A DNA stretch of 64,000 nucleotides from Saprospiraceae bacterium (GCA_016719615.1 JADJYQ010000006.1:124001-188000); one strand, 5' to 3'. Positions 8,264 to 18,501 are shown, counted from the first letter of the stretch. Made by a program: numbers and translations. Notes: generated by a model from the letters alone, not told the origin.

Positions 8264-11200
8264 TTAATGCTCTTTGGTTAATGAATGATCTTCATCCTCT
8301 ACATCATCTTGTCCCACAGAATCACAATGATACATACGCCTTCTTTTGGAACTGAATTTTTGAGATTTCTCGCCATCGTTTTTGGCTTTGATCATTTTTT
8401 GAATCAATCTATTACGCTCTTCCGCAACTTCTGATTGCAATCGAAAATCTTCATTTCGATCAAAAAAGCGAATGCCATCCACAAAAGTCATGTCGGCTAC
8501 AGCTCTGATCGAAAGTGGATGATCGCTCCATAAAACGAGATCCGCATCTTTACCTGTTTTGACACTGCCCACCCGATGATCCACATGTAAAAGTTTCGCG
8601 GGATTTAAGGTTACAAATTTCAAAGCCTCCTCTTCCGGAACGCCGCCATACATCACTGCTTTGGCTGCCTCCTGATTGAGCCTGCGTGCCATTTCTGCAT
8701 CATCTGAATTAAATGCAGTGATGACCCCTCTCTCAAACAGGATGGCACCATTGTAAGGTGTGGCTTCATAAACTTCGAATTTATATGCCCACCAATCTGC
8801 AAAACCGGCAGCTCCCGCTCCATGTTTGCGCATGATATCTGCAACTTTAAAACCTTCCAGAATATGCGTAAACGTGTTGAGTACAAAACCAAATTTTTCT
8901 GCCACCTTCATCATCATATTGATCTCAGATTGCACATACGAATGACAAGTAATGAATCTCTTTTTATTGATGATTTCGGCCAAAGTTTCCAATTGCAGAT
9001 TCCGCCTTGTTGTGCTGGGTTTCGTTTTTAGTGCAAGATCATATTCTTTGGCACGTTGGAAAGCGTCCATGTAAGTTTGTTCAACTCCCATCCGCGTATC
9101 CGGAAATCGATCGCTGGTATTGCCGCCACTTCGCTTCACATTTTCGCCGAGCGCAAATTTGATAAACGGATCTGCTCCTTCAAATTTCATTTGCTCCGGA
9201 CTGTATCCCCAACGCAATTTAATAAGTGCCGACTGTCCGCCAACAGGATTACAGGAACCATGTAGCAATTGCGATGAAGTCACACCTCCAGAAAGCTGTC
9301 GGTAAATGTTGATGTCTTCACAATCTATGACATCCCCAATGCGAACTTCAGCTGTGACAGAATGCGAACACTCGTTCACTCCGCCCTGAATAGCGATATG
9401 CGAATGTTCGTCGATAATGCCAGGCGTAAGATGTTTTCCCGTGCCATCGATTACCGAAACTCCGGAGTAGTTCAATCCTTTCCCAATGGCCTTTATTTTA
9501 CCGGATTCGATATAGACATCGTGTTCCTTCAAAATTCCTTCCTTCTCGTTAGTCCACACAGTAGCATTACGTATGAGGTACTTTTGCTGCAATGGTTTCT
9601 GATGCCATCCAAATGCAGTGAAAGGAAAGCTCACTTTAGCCACACTATCTTTTGGATCCTTTTTGGATTTTTCCTTGTTGTCTAAACTATCCTTTAATGT
9701 GCCCGTTTTAAAGAATTGAATATCTTGCCACATCCCATTTTCCAACTGGGCCCTTCCAGACCATTTTTCATTGGATGTTCTCCAGGCGGATAATAAGATG
9801 ACTCCCCTGGTGTTCCCTCTGTTCAATACGCCGTTCAAATAAGACTGATCAATTTTGGCATTCAAGGAAACTTTACTGCTATCATCCGTCAAAAGTTTTA
9901 CCTGAGCTTTGTGATCGACCGTACTGATTTTAAATTTAAACCGGGAAGTATCGATTTTAAATTCATATTCACCTTCTATAGACGCTGTCGCAAATGTGGT
10001 TTTATGCTGAAATCTGCGGCCATCGACCCAGGTTTCCAGAATTTGAGTTTTGTCGTCAAACAACTCGCCATCTGTTATGAGAAATCCCGCTGTTTTTCCT
10101 ACATGTAAACTTCCTGCTTTATCGCTGATCTGTAAATACTCTGCCGGACCGGCAGTAAGTGCATATAAAGCTTGTTTGTCAGATAGTCCCTTTTTTACAG
10201 ACTTACGAACGTTTGTTAGGAATTCTTTGAGGTCTGGCAGCCCTTCACTTGTAAAAACAAATGGCAATTTGTTTTGCGCCAGCATTGCTGGGTTGTATGT
10301 AGCCAACTCCCAATGTTTCAGATCAGAAAGGTCTATTTGGAGCGCGTCGTAAGGATCTTCCAGATCATAAGCCGCAGGAAAATTGACAGGAATTACAAAC
10401 CTCATGTTGGATTGTCTTAAATCCTGAAGTTTTTGATATTCTTTACCGTCGCCAACTACAATATAATTTACATTGAATTCTTTTCCAATTTTGGCAACGC
10501 GCAAAGCATTAAGTGGATTTCCAGCAATAAAAAATTGGGGTAATTTTTGCAATTGATTCCAATATTCAATAGATAAATTGATCTCCTTGGGTTTGATGGC
10601 ATTTTCATAATGCAGTCCATCCAGGTAAGTTTGCCGCAACAGTGCAATACTGCCCATTAGGGAACCAGGATAAAACTGAGTAGAACTGCCTTTCTGAAAA
10701 CTCAATACATGGCCTGAAGCATTTTTTAGAATGATTTCGTTTTCTTCGCCAGATCTTAGTTGAATCACACAAGCCTTTCCTCTTGAGATTCCATCCGCCT
10801 GATGCGTTTGGACCAAAGCAAAACCAGCCTGTCGGTATTTACTTGCCAGTTCCTCGTTATACCTTAGTAAAGCTGCTGCATCCACATCACTTCGCAGGGC
10901 TTCATTCCAGCTGAAACTTCCTTCCCTTTTACTTACATAATTGTTTTCCGTTTGATTTCTTTTCTGTTCGGGCATTCCATAACTGCAGAGAGGTTCAATA
11001 AAAGCCGGGTAAATATGTTTTCCTTCAAAATCCAGAACGAGCATGGAATCTGCAGCCTGAAGATTTTTTCCTATCGCAGAGATGATCCCATTTTTGATCA
11101 GCATTTGCCCCCCGTGAAGCAGGGTACCGCTATCCTGATGGATAACTGCATTTTGTATCAATATATAGCGATTATCCGGATACCTCACTCCATTCACTGG

Positions 11201-11278
11201 AAAGGTCATCTGAGCATGCAAGCCAAGGCTTGTTAACAAAAGTAACAGGCTAGAAAAAAGTTTCTTAATGTTTGACAT
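8264..11278 (-). CDS. Large exported tandem amidohydrolase
   Basis: A 1004-residue protein with a signal peptide (LGLHAQ near residue 23). The N-terminal half (about 30-420) is an amidohydrolase-like domain without metal ligands (KHIYPAFIEPL in place of the H-x-H loop). The C-terminal half (about 570-950) is a complete one: GIIDEHSHIA gives H-x-H, ITCHSY a later His, THILEGF another, and AFNSDD the catalytic Asp. The closing KTGKDADLVLWSDHP is typical of the superfamily. It likely hydrolyses a cyclic amide or dipeptide-like substrate outside the cytoplasm; the substrate is unknown. First gene of a two-gene operon with the degenerate homologue downstream. Confidence 0.85.
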   Translation of the reverse strand: MSNIKKLFSSLLLLLTSLGLHAQMTFPVNGVRYPDNRYILIQNAVIHQDSGTLLHGGQMLIKNGIISAIGKNLQAADSMLVLDFEGKHIYPAFIEPLCSYGMPEQKRNQTENNYVSKREGSFSWNEALRSDVDAAALLRYNEELASKYRQAGFALVQTHQADGISRGKACVIQLRSGEENEIILKNASGHVLSFQKGSSTQFYPGSLMGSIALLRQTYLDGLHYENAIKPKEINLSIEYWNQLQKLPQFFIAGNPLNALRVAKIGKEFNVNYIVVGDGKEYQKLQDLRQSNMRFVIPVNFPAAYDLEDPYDALQIDLSDLKHWELATYNPAMLAQNKLPFVFTSEGLPDLKEFLTNVRKSVKKGLSDKQALYALTAGPAEYLQISDKAGSLHVGKTAGFLITDGELFDDKTQILETWVDGRRFQHKTTFATASIEGEYEFKIDTSRFKFKISTVDHKAQVKLLTDDSSKVSLNAKIDQSYLNGVLNRGNTRGVILLSAWRTSNEKWSGRAQLENGMWQDIQFFKTGTLKDSLDNKEKSKKDPKDSVAKVSFPFTAFGWHQKPLQQKYLIRNATVWTNEKEGILKEHDVYIESGKIKAIGKGLNYSGVSVIDGTGKHLTPGIIDEHSHIAIQGGVNECSHSVTAEVRIGDVIDCEDINIYRQLSGGVTSSQLLHGSCNPVGGQSALIKLRWGYSPEQMKFEGADPFIKFALGENVKRSGGNTSDRFPDTRMGVEQTYMDAFQRAKEYDLALKTKPSTTRRNLQLETLAEIINKKRFITCHSYVQSEINMMMKVAEKFGFVLNTFTHILEGFKVADIMRKHGAGAAGFADWWAYKFEVYEATPYNGAILFERGVITAFNSDDAEMARRLNQEAAKAVMYGGVPEEEALKFVTLNPAKLLHVDHRVGSVKTGKDADLVLWSDHPLSIRAVADMTFVDGIRFFDRNEDFRLQSEVAEERNRLIQKMIKAKNDGEKSQKFSSKRRRMYHCDSVGQDDVEDEDHSLTKEH

Positions 11279-11440
11279 GTATTTTAAAAATTCTGAAAAG
11301 AAACGCTAAAATATCAAAAAAACGAATAAAAGCGCTGTATTGGACTCCCGACTTCTATATTCAAGCTATATCTTATTACTTGAATGGTCCATCAGAAAAT
11401 TCATTAGTGATATTTTTGGCAGAAATTTCTAATGATTCGC

Positions 11441-12463
11441 TCATTCATCCAAACTATATTCTCCATACTCCTTCAAATAAACATCTACTAACAAAATAAA
11501 TAAGGAGATAATAATGGGCCCGAAAATCAAACCGATAAACCCAAATAATTTTAAGCCTGCTATGACACCAAAAATAGTAATCAGGGGATGTGTGTCGCCT
11601 ATGCGTTTTTGAATGGCCAGTCTAAACAAATTATCAACGGAACCCACGATGGCAAAGCCATACAACAAGAGAAAAATTCCATAATTATTTTGGCCGTTAT
11701 AAATCAACATGATCGAGAGCGGGATGTAAACAATCATTGCGCCAAGAAAAGGAATGAATGAAGCAAAAAATGTCACCACAAACCATAAAAAAGGTTCTTC
11801 CACTCCTGCTATCCAGTAGCCAATGAAAGCTACTATGGATTGACATAAGGAAACCAAAGGAATGCCTATTGCATTTGAAAAAACCAGAGAATTAAGGTGT
11901 TCGCGGAAATAGTTTAAATTTTTAATTTTCAATGGGAGCCATGAAGTAAATACATGTTCCATTTTCGCGCCACCGGTAAGTAAAAAGAACAAAACGAAAT
12001 ACATGATTGCAATTAAACCCAAACTATTAAAAGTTGCAGTAAGTAAATCACTCGATTCGCGCAAGACAAAATCACTAAGGTTACCTACATATTCTTTTGT
12101 TAAAATGGACACGTTGTATTTAAGCTCAATTTCATGAATAAATTGCTCAATAGAAGACCAAATGGCATTGGCATCCTTTACTTGTGGCAGTATTCTGGAA
12201 CTCAACATCCGGATAAGAGAATTTAACGGAAGGACGATGATCAGCAAACTCAGGATCATAAGTACTAATGCAGACAGGCTTTTGGGAAAATTCCAGCGCG
12301 ATATTAAAAAAATATAAGGCCTGCGCAAAAGAATGTATAAGGTATACGAACCCAAAAATGCCGGTACAAATAAATGTAGCTGCCAAAAGATCAATCCCCC
12401 CAATAAGAGGATGAGCACTAAATGAAAACTCTGCCTGATGATGCTATTCGGAATTTTATCCAT
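11441..12463 (-). CDS. AI-2E family (PerM-like) membrane permease
   Basis: A 340-residue integral membrane protein with about seven to eight hydrophobic segments: a pair near residues 12-45, one near 60-85, and a group from about 145 to the C-terminus. The pattern VPLVSLCQSIVAFIGYWIAG, then FLWFVVTFFASFIPFLGAMIVYIP-like residues (around 205-245) and a final GLKLFGFIGLIFGP segment is the conserved core of the AI-2E transporter/UPF0118 family. Members export signals or move ions; the substrate is not predictable. It is transcribed away from the glycosyltransferase at 12600. Confidence 0.85.
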   Translation of the reverse strand: MDKIPNSIIRQSFHLVLILLLGGLIFWQLHLFVPAFLGSYTLYILLRRPYIFLISRWNFPKSLSALVLMILSLLIIVLPLNSLIRMLSSRILPQVKDANAIWSSIEQFIHEIELKYNVSILTKEYVGNLSDFVLRESSDLLTATFNSLGLIAIMYFVLFFLLTGGAKMEHVFTSWLPLKIKNLNYFREHLNSLVFSNAIGIPLVSLCQSIVAFIGYWIAGVEEPFLWFVVTFFASFIPFLGAMIVYIPLSIMLIYNGQNNYGIFLLLYGFAIVGSVDNLFRLAIQKRIGDTHPLITIFGVIAGLKLFGFIGLIFGPIIISLFILLVDVYLKEYGEYSLDE

Positions 12464-12599
12464 ATTGTTCTGATAGTTGCCTGTAAATCTAAGGCGTAAG
12501 TTTTAATTATAATAAATTCGATACAAGAAATTATAGTGAAATAAAATTCCATTCATAAAAAGTCAATAAGACGGTGTGAAATTGCCTTACTTTGTACTC

Positions 12600-13682
12600 A
12601 TGCGTACTGTTTTCTTTAGTTTCAATTTCCCACCTTTGAGAAATCCAAGGGCCTTTAGAATAGAGAACCTCATTCGCAGCAGGTATTCCGATCAGGAATA
12701 TTTGGTCATTACTTCCAGGTTTGCAAATGAGAAAAATATAAATGAAAAAAATATCTATAGGCTTGGAATCAGCAGAAACATTCAAAGTCTCCGACGCCAG
12801 CAGTTAAAAAAGTATTTCCTGCTTCGGTTTTTACACCGGCTTATCTGGCCTGATGACAAAATACTCTATAATATTTGGAGTTTAATTTATTATATTCTTT
12901 TCTTACGCAAACGCGATGACCATATATACACAGTTTCTAATCCCTTCAGCTCACATTTCATTGGATACTTTCTCAAAAGATTTCTCAAACATGTTTGGAC
13001 CATCGATGTAGGAGATTTATTTTATCTTCCAGATCAATCTGCATCTTATTTCAAAAAATGCAATCTCTATTTTGAGCGAAAAGTAACAAGCACATGTGAT
13101 CACCTTCTTGTCAATGCAGATTCAATGCGAGCATATTTTGCAGACAAGTACAAATTGGATCGAAATAAAATTCAAGTAATCCCTAATGGAAACAGACTTG
13201 ATTTTCCAAAAATGAATAGGTCGAAATCTAAAACGCTTCAATTGACATTTATTGGCAATACCTATGAAAGTCTTCGCGATGGACTTGCGGAAATAGATAT
13301 TTTCTTGCGATTATACAACGAGCATCCGGAATTGAATATGAACATACAATTGTTAGGAATGATGTATCAGCCCTTGTTGCAAAAAATAAATGCTTGTCAA
13401 ACTTGGATACAAACGAGCGTTTGTAATTCGGATGAAAAATTACTGGAAGCCTATGCTAAAACTGATATATTATTGAATTTTGCTAATAAAAATTATCCAG
13501 GTATTCCCAGCAAGCTCGAAGAATATATCGCCAGCGGAATTCCCGTCATCCATTTCTGTTGGCAGGCCAATGATCCCGGAAGTATTTTTTTAAAACAAAG
13601 TAATCATCCCTTTTTGGAGTTCGTGATTGGGCAAACGCCTGTGTTGGAATTAAAAATTTATCTTGATAAATTTAAGGATTAA
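12600..13682 (+). CDS. Glycosyltransferase, group 1-like
   Basis: About 360 residues starting at ATG 12600 (MRTVFFSFNFPP); a longer reading from 12576 uses a non-ATG start. The N-terminus FSFNFPPLRNPRAFR and the mid-part QVIPNGNRLDFP, LTFIGNTYESLRDG and PSKLEEYIASGIPVIHF fit a GT4 Rossmann pair with the nucleotide-sugar loop in the second half. TTACTTTG just before the ATG (about 12586-12593) resembles a -7 element, giving a very short leader. It likely adds a sugar to a surface glycan; it stands outside the two polysaccharide clusters. Confidence 0.75.
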   Translation: MRTVFFSFNFPPLRNPRAFRIENLIRSRYSDQEYLVITSRFANEKNINEKNIYRLGISRNIQSLRRQQLKKYFLLRFLHRLIWPDDKILYNIWSLIYYILFLRKRDDHIYTVSNPFSSHFIGYFLKRFLKHVWTIDVGDLFYLPDQSASYFKKCNLYFERKVTSTCDHLLVNADSMRAYFADKYKLDRNKIQVIPNGNRLDFPKMNRSKSKTLQLTFIGNTYESLRDGLAEIDIFLRLYNEHPELNMNIQLLGMMYQPLLQKINACQTWIQTSVCNSDEKLLEAYAKTDILLNFANKNYPGIPSKLEEYIASGIPVIHFCWQANDPGSIFLKQSNHPFLEFVIGQTPVLELKIYLDKFKD

Positions 13683-13715
13683 TTGAAAATTTATTACGTT
13701 CTCAAGTTATTTTTC

Positions 13716-15353
13716 CTACCCCAAATACTTAGCTTCAATCGGCAACCTCCTTCCCAGACCAAATGATTTGGAAGACACGCGAAGTACGGGCGGGGATTGA
13801 AATCTTTTGAACTCCGAGCGGTTGACCATTTTAAGGACCCGGTAAACCAATGTTGCATCAAATCCCATCGAAATTATTTCGCGTGGACCTTTCCTGCTTT
13901 CAATATAGTGGTATAAAATCTGATCGAGTAAGTCGTATTCCGGCAAAGAATCAGAATCCTTTTGGTTGGGGCGCAATTCTGCGGAAGGTGGTTTGTGAAT
14001 GGTGTTGCGCGGAATAATTTCTGCCTCTTTGTTGATGTAGCTTGCCAATTGATATACCTGCGTTTTATAAACATCCGCAAGAACTGCCAGGCCGCCGCAG
14101 AGATCTCCGTATAAGGTACCATAGCCTACTGCCATTTCACTTTTATTAGTCGTATTGAGCAGGATGTACAAAAATTTATTGGAGAAAGCCATCAGCAACA
14201 TGCCTCTAACACGCGCTTGCATATTTTCTTCGGTCACATCTTCCGGTAAATCTTTGAAATGTTCTTTTAAAACATCCCGATAGGATTGAAACACTGGTTC
14301 AATAGGAATGATCTCGTATTCGATGCCCAAATTTATGGCCAACGCTTTTGCATCATCTACCGATCCTTGCGATGAATAACGAGATGGCATCAATAAAACT
14401 TTGACATTCTCTTTACCCAATGCCTCTACTGCAAGAACTGCAGTAATGGCAGAATCAATTCCGCCAGACAATCCGAGAATCGCTTTCCTGAATCCCATTT
14501 TATGGAAATAAGCCCGAATGCCCAAGACCAATGCCTGATAGATCAAAGGAATTTTTGTTTTATCCTGTTCTCTGGAGACTTTGCCTTCTTGCACTTCCTC
14601 CAAATTATAAATTTGAAATGCAGATTTAAAAAATGGCAATTCATCAAAACATTTCCCATCCGGTGAAAGCACCGCAGAACCGCCATCAAAAATGATATCG
14701 GTTTGAGCACCAAATCCATTGACATAAAACATAGGAATACCATACTTGAGCACATTGGCGCGGATCACATCCAGCCTGTTCTCTGCATGTTCGAAATCGA
14801 AAGGCGACGCTGATAGATTTAAAATGAAATCCGGTTTTTCGCACATCATCAGATCCATTGGACAAATCGTGTACATCGGATTGCTGTTGCCGAGATTCCA
14901 AATGTCCTCACAAATAGTAACAGCAATGCGCTTTCCTTTAAAAGTCACCGTTTTAAATTCACGGTTCGGCTCAAAATATCGGTACTCATCGAAAATATCG
15001 TAATTAGGTAATAAGGCTTTGTGAGCAATGTATTGCACTTTGCCTTCATATAGAAAAAATGCAGAGTTAAACAGATCTTTACCTTCTAATTCAGGATTGA
15101 CAGTAGGCGCACCAACCACTATTGCCAAATCATTACTCATGGCACATAGCTTTTGCACAACGTCCATGGATTGTCTGACAAAATCTTTAAATTCCAAAAA
15201 ATCACGTGGCGGATACCCGCAAACCGCCAACTCACTAAAACAGATCAGATCGGCTCCACCTTCTTTTGCCAACAAAACAGCTTCCGACATGGCTCTAAAA
15301 TTAGCATCAAAATTTCCGATGTGATAATTCAATTGTGATAAAGCGATTTTCAT
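13716..15353 (-). CDS. nadE: Glutamine-dependent NAD+ synthetase
   Basis: 545 residues from ATG 15353 (MKIALSQLNYHIGNF). It makes NAD+ from deamido-NAD+, ATP and glutamine in the cytoplasm. Residues 1-250 are a nitrilase-type amidase domain with the Glu-Lys-Cys triad in FSELAVCGYPP, HKALLPNYD and VTICEDIW. Residues about 270-545 are the ATP-dependent synthetase, with the PP-loop LGLSGGIDSA and later SEMAVGYGTLYGD and KPPSAELRPNQKD. Length is normal for the two-domain enzyme. It is convergent with the glycosyltransferase at 12600 and divergent from dnaX. Confidence 0.95.
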   Translation of the reverse strand: MKIALSQLNYHIGNFDANFRAMSEAVLLAKEGGADLICFSELAVCGYPPRDFLEFKDFVRQSMDVVQKLCAMSNDLAIVVGAPTVNPELEGKDLFNSAFFLYEGKVQYIAHKALLPNYDIFDEYRYFEPNREFKTVTFKGKRIAVTICEDIWNLGNSNPMYTICPMDLMMCEKPDFILNLSASPFDFEHAENRLDVIRANVLKYGIPMFYVNGFGAQTDIIFDGGSAVLSPDGKCFDELPFFKSAFQIYNLEEVQEGKVSREQDKTKIPLIYQALVLGIRAYFHKMGFRKAILGLSGGIDSAITAVLAVEALGKENVKVLLMPSRYSSQGSVDDAKALAINLGIEYEIIPIEPVFQSYRDVLKEHFKDLPEDVTEENMQARVRGMLLMAFSNKFLYILLNTTNKSEMAVGYGTLYGDLCGGLAVLADVYKTQVYQLASYINKEAEIIPRNTIHKPPSAELRPNQKDSDSLPEYDLLDQILYHYIESRKGPREIISMGFDATLVYRVLKMVNRSEFKRFQSPPVLRVSSKSFGLGRRLPIEAKYLG

Positions 15354-15729
15354 AAATTGCAAAATTTAAAAATGGAACACAAAAGAAAGTTGGATTCTCA
15401 TTTTAAACTGTAAATGTAGTTTATTTACCATCAGGAATAAATGCTACCAACTGCCTGAAGCACAATTTCCTGAATTTTCAGTTGGTTTGTGGGGTATCTA
15501 TAATCTGCCTGCATTTTGTGAATTCTTTAATTCTGTAAATTCTGCTTCTGACAAAATAAGTTATTCCAGATAAACAAAGATAATCCATTGGCACCCGCGG
15601 ATTTTCACAGATGATCGCAGAAATAATAGTCAACAATAATTCCGGCTTTGGCAATCATTCGTTTCGAAAGCATTTGAAAATATATTAACAAGGCCACCAT
15701 TTTTGCCTACTTTTGCCCCACATCATTAT
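15354..15729. other. Divergent intergenic region nadE / dnaX
   Basis: No gene seen in about 375 bases. It holds an AATTCTTTAATTCTGTAAATTCTG-like patch near 15519-15545 (short recurring -ATTCTG- units, similar to patches near 49.68 and 50.49 kb) and the dnaX -7 element at 15708. I could not place a convincing nadE promoter. Confidence 0.5.
15708..15715 (+). promoter_or_regulatory. Candidate -7 element of dnaX
   Basis: TACTTTTG matches TAnnTTTG exactly. Transcription would start around 15720, about 10 bases before the ATG at 15730, so the leader is too short for a Shine-Dalgarno site. This supports 15730 as start over the TTG at 15703, which lies upstream of the promoter element. Confidence 0.55.
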
Positions 15730-17433
15730 ATGAGCCACTTCGTAGTATCCGCCAGAAAGTACAGACCCTTAAAATGGGCTGATGTTATTGGACAAGAGCA
15801 TGTGGCACATACACTTAAGAATGCCTTAGCCAAAGGACAGATCGCCCACGCTTTTTTGTTTTGTGGACCCAGAGGTGTTGGTAAAACGACCTGCGCACGC
15901 ATTTTGGCCCGCGTTCTGAATTGTACCCAGCCTACACCGGATTGGGAACCCTGCAACAGCTGCGATTCATGTATGGCTTCCATGGAAAATGCATCCTTCA
16001 ATATTTTCGAATTGGATGCGGCCAGTAATAACTCTGTAGATGACATTCGTGAATTGGTCGAACAAGTGAGATATCAACCTCAAGCCGGTAAGTTTAAAAT
16101 TTATATCGTCGATGAGGTACATATGCTCTCTACCGCTGCATTCAATGCTTTTTTGAAGACACTGGAAGAACCGCCACCTTTCGCAAAATTTATCCTGGCC
16201 ACAACTGAAAAACATAAAATTATACCTACCATTCTGAGCCGTTGTCAGATTTATGATTTCAGAAGAATAGGAGAAAAAGATATCGTTCTGCAATTGCAGA
16301 AAATTGTCGAAAAGGAACAACTGAAAGCTGAAGAAGAAGCGCTCTTTCTCATTGCCCAAAAAGCAGATGGTGCGATGCGAGATGCACTCTCTATGTTTGA
16401 TCGCATTAAAAGTTTTTCGGGAAATGAAATCCTTTACAAAGATGTTCTCGACAATCTAAACATCCTTGATCACGATTATTATTTCAAATTTGTGGATGCT
16501 TTTTTACGTGAAGATGCTTCCGCAAGTATGTTGTTGCTCGATGATGTTTTGCGTTACGGATTTGATCCCGAAGTATTGCTGGAAGGACTTGCCGGACATA
16601 TACGCCAACTCATGGTGGTGAAAGACTTGCAAATGGCCAATTTAGTCGAAGGAAGTGAAGCCCTCAAACAACGATATAAAAATCAGGCAGAGGCAAATAC
16701 AGTTGCTTCACTGGTGACCTGGCTCGATCTTATCAACGAAGGAGACGTGAATATGGTGCGCGCCAGAAATAAGAGATTGCATACCGAAATACTGTTGCTC
16801 AAATTAACATACGTTTCACGCAAAAGGCAAATCGCTCAAAATACTTCACCGACAAGTGAAGAAAAAAAAAATCCTCTGAGCTCCGCAACTAATATTCCTA
16901 TCCCATCAGAAGAAACTGCGCCAATTTTAAAACCCGCAAAAAAAGAAATATCTAAAAACCCGATGACCACAAATGGTCTCAATATTCCCAAACTTGGTAA
17001 TATAGATCAACTCAAATCAAAAATCATTGAAGAAGAAAAACTACGCAAAGAAAATCTCATCGCTTTTAATGATGAATCTGCTCTTACTTTCTGGAACCAA
17101 TTGCTCGAATCAGAACTCCCAGCTTCGTTAAAAGCATTTATGAAAGTAGCAGTTTGTGGCGTTGAAGCACACGCAATGCGCATTTTGGTTGGCAATGTCA
17201 TTGCACGAGAAACTATCCGCGCAGAATTGAAACTGGATGATCGCATACGTCAAACTTTTGCTGATAAAAACATTCGCGTTTATATAGAAATTGATCCATC
17301 TTTAGCCGAACAGGAAAGTAAAAAACCCATCAAGTATTATTCTGCCATTGAAAAATGGGAATTAATGGTTCAAAAAAATCCCAATCTTGCCAAATTCAAA
17401 GAAAAATTGCAACTCAAACTGGACGAAGATTGA
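15730..17433 (+). CDS. dnaX: DNA polymerase III subunit gamma/tau
   Basis: 567 residues; the clamp-loader ATPase of the replisome. Walker A GPRGVGKTT at about 46-54, a four-cysteine zinc module (C-x8-C-x2-C-x2-C in the NCTQ...CNSCDSC part) directly after it, Walker B VDEVHML, sensor 1 ATTEKHKI and the SRC motif LSRCQIYDF. Domain III runs to about 360, followed by a low-complexity linker and a C-terminal domain that would bind the polymerase alpha subunit. Length is like tau, with no obvious slippage site to make a gamma form. pyrD follows after 6 bases, so the two are probably co-transcribed. Confidence 0.95.
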   Translation: MSHFVVSARKYRPLKWADVIGQEHVAHTLKNALAKGQIAHAFLFCGPRGVGKTTCARILARVLNCTQPTPDWEPCNSCDSCMASMENASFNIFELDAASNNSVDDIRELVEQVRYQPQAGKFKIYIVDEVHMLSTAAFNAFLKTLEEPPPFAKFILATTEKHKIIPTILSRCQIYDFRRIGEKDIVLQLQKIVEKEQLKAEEEALFLIAQKADGAMRDALSMFDRIKSFSGNEILYKDVLDNLNILDHDYYFKFVDAFLREDASASMLLLDDVLRYGFDPEVLLEGLAGHIRQLMVVKDLQMANLVEGSEALKQRYKNQAEANTVASLVTWLDLINEGDVNMVRARNKRLHTEILLLKLTYVSRKRQIAQNTSPTSEEKKNPLSSATNIPIPSEETAPILKPAKKEISKNPMTTNGLNIPKLGNIDQLKSKIIEEEKLRKENLIAFNDESALTFWNQLLESELPASLKAFMKVAVCGVEAHAMRILVGNVIARETIRAELKLDDRIRQTFADKNIRVYIEIDPSLAEQESKKPIKYYSAIEKWELMVQKNPNLAKFKEKLQLKLDED

Positions 17434-17439
17434 TTTTTT

Positions 17440-18501
17440 ATGTGGTGGCCAATCCTAAAATACATTTTCTTTTTTTTTGACGCTGAGCGTGCGCATTACT
17501 TAGCAATGAATGTAATGTCATGGTCGATAAAAATTCCGGTGGTTGGACCATTGTTGATTCGTTCATTTACTTTTGAGCATCCGAATTTGCATGCTGAGCT
17601 CTGCGGAATGAAATGTAAAAATCCTATTGGACTTGCGGCCGGTTTCGATAAAGATGGAAGGTGGTTAGACTTATTGCCGCTATTGGGATTTGGACACATT
17701 GAAGTAGGCACGGTCACCCCTCTATCACAACCAGGCAATCCGAAACCCCGGTTATTCCGTTTAAAAAAAGATGAATCCATTATCAATCGCATGGGTTTCA
17801 ACAACCTTGGCGTTGTGCATCTTGCAAGCCGACTGAAAGATTTTCATAAACCAGAAAGATTTATCATCGGTGGTAATATTGGAAAAAATAAAGATACTCC
17901 TGCCGAAAAAGCTACAGAAGATTATTTGATCTGCTTTCGCACACTCTTCCCCTTCGTTGATTATTTTACGATCAATGTGAGCTCTCCTAATACTCCCGGA
18001 TTGCGCCAACTGCAAGAAAAAGAACCCCTCGATCAATTATTATCTGCAATCCAATCCGAAAATTTAAAACAATTAGAATCCAAACCTCTTTTTTTAAAAA
18101 TTGCACCCGATTTGGAAAACAATGCTTTGAATGATATTCTTGAAGTGGTTCAGAAAAATAATTTTTCCGGTATCATTGTAAGTAATACTACGATTACAAG
18201 ACCTGATATCCTCAAAGAAAAAAAATATATTCGGGAAGCAGGCGGACTAAGTGGTAAAATAATCCGGGAACTGGCAGAATCCAAACTGGAATATTTGAAA
18301 CAACATGCAGATGCCAAACTCAAATTTATAGGCGTGGGTGGTATTTCAAGCGGTACCGATGCCAGAGAAAGACTTCAGGCCGGGGCTAACTGGATTCAAA
18401 TATATTCAGGGCTCATCTTTAAGGGTCCTTGGATGGTACGCAAGATTAAAGAGGAGTTGGTGGCGGGAACGGTAAAAGGTAAAAAAGCTAAAAATGATTA
18501 A
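17440..18501 (+). CDS. pyrD: Dihydroorotate dehydrogenase (quinone)
   Basis: 353 residues, class 2 enzyme: oxidises dihydroorotate to orotate in pyrimidine synthesis and passes electrons to quinone at the inner membrane. The N-terminal 40 residues (start MWWPILKY) are the helical membrane-binding extension that marks class 2. FMN and substrate motifs: GLAAGFDKDG, IEVGTVTP, NRMGFNN, the catalytic-serine loop NVSSPNTPGLR, and the phosphate-binding GVGGISSG plus IYSGLIFKGP at the end. Six bases downstream of dnaX. Confidence 0.95.
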   Translation: MWWPILKYIFFFFDAERAHYLAMNVMSWSIKIPVVGPLLIRSFTFEHPNLHAELCGMKCKNPIGLAAGFDKDGRWLDLLPLLGFGHIEVGTVTPLSQPGNPKPRLFRLKKDESIINRMGFNNLGVVHLASRLKDFHKPERFIIGGNIGKNKDTPAEKATEDYLICFRTLFPFVDYFTINVSSPNTPGLRQLQEKEPLDQLLSAIQSENLKQLESKPLFLKIAPDLENNALNDILEVVQKNNFSGIIVSNTTITRPDILKEKKYIREAGGLSGKIIRELAESKLEYLKQHADAKLKFIGVGGISSGTDARERLQAGANWIQIYSGLIFKGPWMVRKIKEELVAGTVKGKKAKND

